In this document: positions 3,917 through 6,108 of the stretch, in pieces | Layout: each line of letters opens with the position of its first letter | Position numbering within the stretch: position 1 is the first letter of the stretch | Assembly: GCA_944351315.1 (NCBI GenBank) | Contig: CALVPL010000062.1 | Coordinates: forward strand, 1 to 6,108 | Reading direction: 5' to 3' | DNA: 6,108 nucleotides | DNA from: an uncultured Bacilli bacterium | GTDB taxonomy: Bacteria > Bacillota_I > Bacilli_A > RF39 > UBA660 | Notes under the pieces: generated by a model | What the model was told of the DNA's origin: nothing | The model's database searches: none | Seen by the model: only the letters and a program-made list of their open reading frames with translations | Translations under genes and position numbers: made by a program

Positions 3917-4678
3917 TATCAAGGAGGATATTGAAACAATCTCTAGTCCTTTATAACGAATTTGATCTAAAAGAACCTTTAAATAATTGATTCCTAAATT
4001 TTCTTCCAAATATAAAATAGAACCCGAATTTACTTGATTATAATGACTAGGAAAATTACTCTTAGAAAGGATGAGTGTTTCTTCAATTAATGTTTTATTC
4101 TTTTGTTTGCAAAATTCTTTATGATTCTCTGTAATATAACATAAATCATTATTTTCTTTTTGCTTTTTTAATAGATTCTCTACTTCATCATAATTTGTAA
4201 AATCATAATTAATTTTAATCCCATGTTCCCTTTTATAATTTGCTGTTTCTTTAGTAGTTAAAACGGCATAAGGTATGCCCATTTCTTCCAAATAAGCAAT
4301 CAACTGTTCATCTTTAGTAATGAACGCTACTGCTTGATGAATCTTATTTCCTTGAGCAATAATTTTATCTTTATTTTGGCTTATAGATATTTCCGGAACG
4401 ATTTCATCAAAAACTAAATTGCTTTCTGAAAATGCTCCTAAATATTTCATACTTCGAAAACTTTCTTCAACATTTACTTCTTTACCAATTACTCCCGGAA
4501 TAATATATTCTTCATGAATAGTCGCATTGACCGATTCCACTTCGTAATCATCTTTTAAATTTAAAATGGTTTCATAAATTGGATCTTTTTTTTGCATGAA
4601 TAAAGCAATTTTTTCCGTATAATAAAAACTGAAACACAAAATACAAAGAATTCCAAAAACTCTTAAATACTTATTCAT
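3902..4678 (-). CDS. Membrane-anchored protein resembling a degenerate polysaccharide deacetylase
   Basis: This 258-residue protein has a short basic start, one N-terminal membrane segment (residues about 5-20) and the remainder predicted outside the cell. The C-terminal segment 'NSGSILYLEENLGINYLKVLLDQIRYKGLEIVSISSLI' (about 217-254, quoted here in part only as a pattern) follows the end of NodB-type deacetylase domains, where a 'GSIIL' strand leads to a helix and a 'KGY.FV.LSEL' motif. The catalytic Asp-Asp and His-x-x-x-His motifs of active deacetylases are not visible, so a non-enzymatic or highly diverged cell-wall role is likely. The ATG at 4678 is chosen because AGGTGA lies 6 nt upstream. 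A longer in-frame start at 4783 would overlap ssb. It sits 49 nt downstream of ssb without a terminator between, so they probably share a transcript. Confidence 0.7.
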   Translation of the reverse strand: MNKYLRVFGILCILCFSFYYTEKIALFMQKKDPIYETILNLKDDYEVESVNATIHEEYIIPGVIGKEVNVEESFRSMKYLGAFSESNLVFDEIVPEISISQNKDKIIAQGNKIHQAVAFITKDEQLIAYLEEMGIPYAVLTTKETANYKREHGIKINYDFTNYDEVENLLKKQKENNDLCYITENHKEFCKQKNKTLIEETLILSKSNFPSHYNQVNSGSILYLEENLGINYLKVLLDQIRYKGLEIVSISSLISESN

Positions 4679-4727
4679 TTTTTCACCTAATAAAGTGTAT
4701 GTTGAATTTTTTTTATTATTAGTTTTT

Positions 4728-5066
4728 CTAAACAATTTCTTGTTTATTTTTTGTATGTGCAACAAATGAGATATTTTCTGCAATCACTTCAGTAATATAT
4801 TTTTTTTCTTCTTTTTCATCCAAGTAATCTCTTACTTGCAATCTTCCTTTTATACAGACAGTATCTCCTTTTTTACAATACTCTTTTGCTCTTTTAGCAA
4901 TTCCGTTCCATAAAATACAACGAAAAAAATCCGTTTCATAAATTCCCTCTTGATTTTTAAAAGACCTCGGAACCGCCAAATTAATCACTGTTCTATCATG
5001 ATTTTCTTTTGTTTTTATGAGTTCAGGTTCTCCAGTTAATCGTCCAACTAAGACTACAGTATTCAT
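4728..5066 (-). CDS. ssb: Short single-stranded DNA-binding protein
   Basis: This 112-residue protein is essentially one OB-fold domain: 'MNTVVLVGRLTGEPEL' at the start, 'TVINLAVPRSF' (26-37), 'ETDFFRCILWNG' (44-55), 'KGDTVCIKGRLQVRDYL' (66-82) and 'EVIAENISFVA' (93-103). It should bind single-stranded DNA in replication, repair or recombination. The usual flexible linker and acidic C-terminal tip (DDDLPF type) that recruits partner proteins are absent; it ends in TKNKQEIV. It is therefore probably an accessory SSB rather than the replicative one, or a minimal version. The start at 5066 has AAAGGAGG 6 nt upstream; an in-frame start at 5099 precedes that site and is unlikely. It is the first gene of a minus-strand pair with the deacetylase-like gene. 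Confidence 0.9.
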   Translation of the reverse strand: MNTVVLVGRLTGEPELIKTKENHDRTVINLAVPRSFKNQEGIYETDFFRCILWNGIAKRAKEYCKKGDTVCIKGRLQVRDYLDEKEEKKYITEVIAENISFVAHTKNKQEIV

Positions 5067-5087
5067 AATTTCCTCCTTTCGAAATTC

Positions 5088-5116
5088 ATTTAAACACACT
5101 TTTTTTCAATGTGCAA
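5088..5116 (-). promoter_or_regulatory. Possible ssb promoter
   Basis: On the minus strand TTGCAC (5116-5111), a 17-bp spacer and TTAAAT (5093-5088) would start transcription near 5081, only a few bases before the ssb ribosome-binding site. The spacing is right but the -10 is weak, so this is tentative. Confidence 0.35.
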
Positions 5117-5127
5117 ATTGCTAATTT

Positions 5128-5194
5128 TACCCATTTGTTAAGTTTTTCTTTACCAATTTTTTCTTTTCTCTTACCAATTTTTAAAATTTACCCA
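5128..5194. repeat. Cluster of four TACCCA/TACCAA motifs upstream of ssb
   Basis: TACCCA (5128-5133), TACCAA (5151-5156), TACCAA (5172-5177) and TACCCA (5189-5194) lie in the same orientation, each within T/A tracts. Start-to-start distances are 23, 21 and 17 bp, close to two helical turns for the first two. The two central copies share a longer TTACCAATTTTT core. They lie between the divergent ssb operon and the plus-strand operon, so they may be regulator-binding sites. They do not match the DnaA box. Confidence 0.4.
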
Positions 5195-5255
5195 AGAAAA
5201 AAAACAAAAACCGAAAAAAAGCAAAAATAATATTTTTTTTCAAATTTGTTCATGA

Positions 5256-5261
5256 TATAAT
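5256..5261 (+). promoter_or_regulatory. Extended -10 promoter for the rightward operon
   Basis: TGATATAAT (TATAAT at 5256-5261 with TG one base before) is an extended -10. The region 17 bp upstream is a T-tract without a good -35, which extended -10 promoters tolerate. Transcription would start near 5268, about 19 nt before the ATG at 5287. Confidence 0.6.
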
Positions 5262-5286
5262 ATTTTAAGAATAGGGATGTAGACAT

Positions 5287-5778
5287 ATGAAAGAAAAAAT
5301 ATTAGCTGAAAATCAACTTTATTTACAAGAATGGAAAAAGTATAACCCTGAATTCATCGACCGCCTTTTTATCGAAGATGAGTATTTAATTTGCAAAATC
5401 GATGAAAAAACTGAAAAAATAAATGTGTCCGATTTTTACTTTCCAGATATTTTATACAACCAGCTTTTGCGTGAAAGCTTAAGTTCTGAAGAACTATCCC
5501 CTAGTGATCTTTTTCAAATCATTCGTATTTATACAGAAACTGAAAGCTTAAAAAAGAAAAGACAACAAAAATTAGCTACTTATCCAAAAATAAAACAAAT
5601 TTTTGTTCAAAAAGATCAAGAAAAACCTTTTTTAGTCATTGTCGATGATTTAGATCATAAATACCGTTATGATACTATGTATCCCGAAAAAATTTTACAA
5701 ATATATGGCCTTCTAAAAGCCCAAAAATCTGAAGTAACCATAGAAGATTTAGGAAAGGAGATTCATCATGCCAAATAA
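5287..5778 (+). CDS. Hypothetical protein, 163 residues
   Basis: I do not recognise a family. The protein is soluble, with no signal peptide or membrane segment. The first 90 residues are acidic and mostly helical. A basic patch 'KKKRQQK' (about 89-95) follows. A segment 'KPFLVIVDDLDHKYRYDT' (113-130) looks like beta-strands around an acidic turn, followed by helices to the end. Start: AGGGATG lies upstream at normal spacing, with an extended -10 promoter before it. The stop overlaps the next gene by 11 bp, which indicates translational coupling, so the two products probably act together. Confidence 0.75.
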   Translation: MKEKILAENQLYLQEWKKYNPEFIDRLFIEDEYLICKIDEKTEKINVSDFYFPDILYNQLLRESLSSEELSPSDLFQIIRIYTETESLKKKRQQKLATYPKIKQIFVQKDQEKPFLVIVDDLDHKYRYDTMYPEKILQIYGLLKAQKSEVTIEDLGKEIHHAK

Positions 5779-6108
5779 CGACGAATACTATACACTGATT
5801 CAAAAAGATGAACCTAATACTTTAGAAGAACAAGAAATAAAAAATTATGAAAATTATATTCAGAGAGTCAAGAGATATGCTCCTTATTTAAATGAAGAAG
5901 CTCTAGAAAATCTCACTTCATATCAAAGATTTTATGAAACAGCCAAAATGTTACCTCAAATTCCTACTTCATTACAAGAAGGAATTAAAAGATATGAAGA
6001 AATGGAAAAAACTCTATCTATTTTAGATGAAAAAAACGAAAAACAAGAAAAAAAAGAACAAGCTCTTACTTTAGAAAGAACTAAAAGAGCCAAACAAGCT
6101 GGATATGC
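5768..6108 (+). CDS. Hypothetical protein, partial (runs off the right edge)
   Basis: The first 113 residues are visible and the frame is open at the edge. The sequence is highly charged and helical. The segment from about residue 75 to 113 (Glu/Lys-rich, 'KNEKQEKKEQALTLERTKRAKQAG') is a likely coiled coil. No signal peptide or enzymatic motif is seen. The start is supported by AAAGGAG 7 nt before the ATG and by the 11-bp overlap with the preceding gene. A domain after the coiled coil, possibly in the membrane, lies outside the window and cannot be judged. Function unknown. Confidence 0.75.
   Translation, partial: MPNNDEYYTLIQKDEPNTLEEQEIKNYENYIQRVKRYAPYLNEEALENLTSYQRFYETAKMLPQIPTSLQEGIKRYEEMEKTLSILDEKNEKQEKKEQALTLERTKRAKQAGY

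Noticed and set aside
3790..3990. 66-residue plus-strand frame
   Set aside because: It begins inside the loop of the toxin terminator, lacks a ribosome-binding site, crosses the antisense promoter and runs opposite the 3' end of the deacetylase-like gene.
4679..4783. Longer N-terminus for the deacetylase-like protein
   Set aside because: It would overlap ssb by 56 bp and place the membrane segment in the interior. The ATG at 4678 has AGGTGA at proper spacing.
5067..5099. Longer N-terminus for SSB
   Set aside because: The extra 11 residues are encoded by the ribosome-binding region itself, and SSB proteins start at the MNxVxLxGRL motif.
5128..5194. DnaA-box cluster or replication origin
   Set aside because: The motifs lack the TTATCCACA pattern, and no origin-type genes are adjacent.
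1..6108. CRISPR array, tRNA or rRNA gene
   Set aside because: No regularly spaced repeats with unique spacers, and no cloverleaf or rRNA-like conserved segment, were seen.

Overview
The window is strongly AT-rich DNA with short intergenic gaps, purine-rich Shine-Dalgarno sequences (AGGAGG type), TAA/TAG stops and sigma-A-type promoters. The gene content (RNase J-like protein, short SSB, ferritin-like helical protein, DUF6273 remnant) points to a low-GC Bacillota, probably a gut-type Bacilli/Erysipelotrichia/RF39-like genome. No in-frame TGA interrupts the genes, so the standard bacterial code fits. The taxonomic placement is inferred from composition and remembered family members.

Layout. 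Positions 1-141 hold a bulged hairpin and a minus-strand terminator. Positions 142-567 (minus) encode a small all-helical protein. Positions 606-1270 (minus) are a decayed C-terminal fragment of a DUF6273 ('GVRPVINL'-type) protein, with its tail displaced into another frame. Next to it, 1230-1424 (minus) looks like the 5' end of an insertion-sequence transposase, preceded by a long hairpin that would hide its ribosome-binding site. Positions 1569-3203 (minus) encode an RNase J-family protein that has lost several catalytic residues (RNase J2-like), with a clear promoter at 3298-3326. Positions 3902-5066 (minus) hold a short SSB followed by a membrane-anchored, degenerate polysaccharide-deacetylase-like protein, ending in a strong terminator. 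From 5287 to the right edge (plus) there are two overlapping genes of unknown function.

The most interesting region is the apparent gap at 3348-3880. It holds what looks like a complete, undescribed type I toxin-antitoxin module. A consensus promoter (3548-3576) drives a roughly 238-nt mRNA encoding a 30-residue hydrophobic peptide (3642-3734) with lysine-rich ends and a near-perfect Shine-Dalgarno sequence. That Shine-Dalgarno is buried in a symmetrical GNRA-capped hairpin. The first 13 nt of the predicted mRNA can pair with its 3' end. A near-perfect promoter on the other strand (TTGACA, 17 bp, TATTAT; 3848-3876) drives a roughly 120-nt convergent antisense RNA covering the toxin 3' region and ending at its own terminator. 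The cassette lies between two copies of a 23-bp direct repeat derived from the terminator of the deacetylase-like gene, suggesting insertion or duplication at that terminator.

All of this is read by eye. Transcription starts, RNA ends, toxicity and family assignments are predictions.
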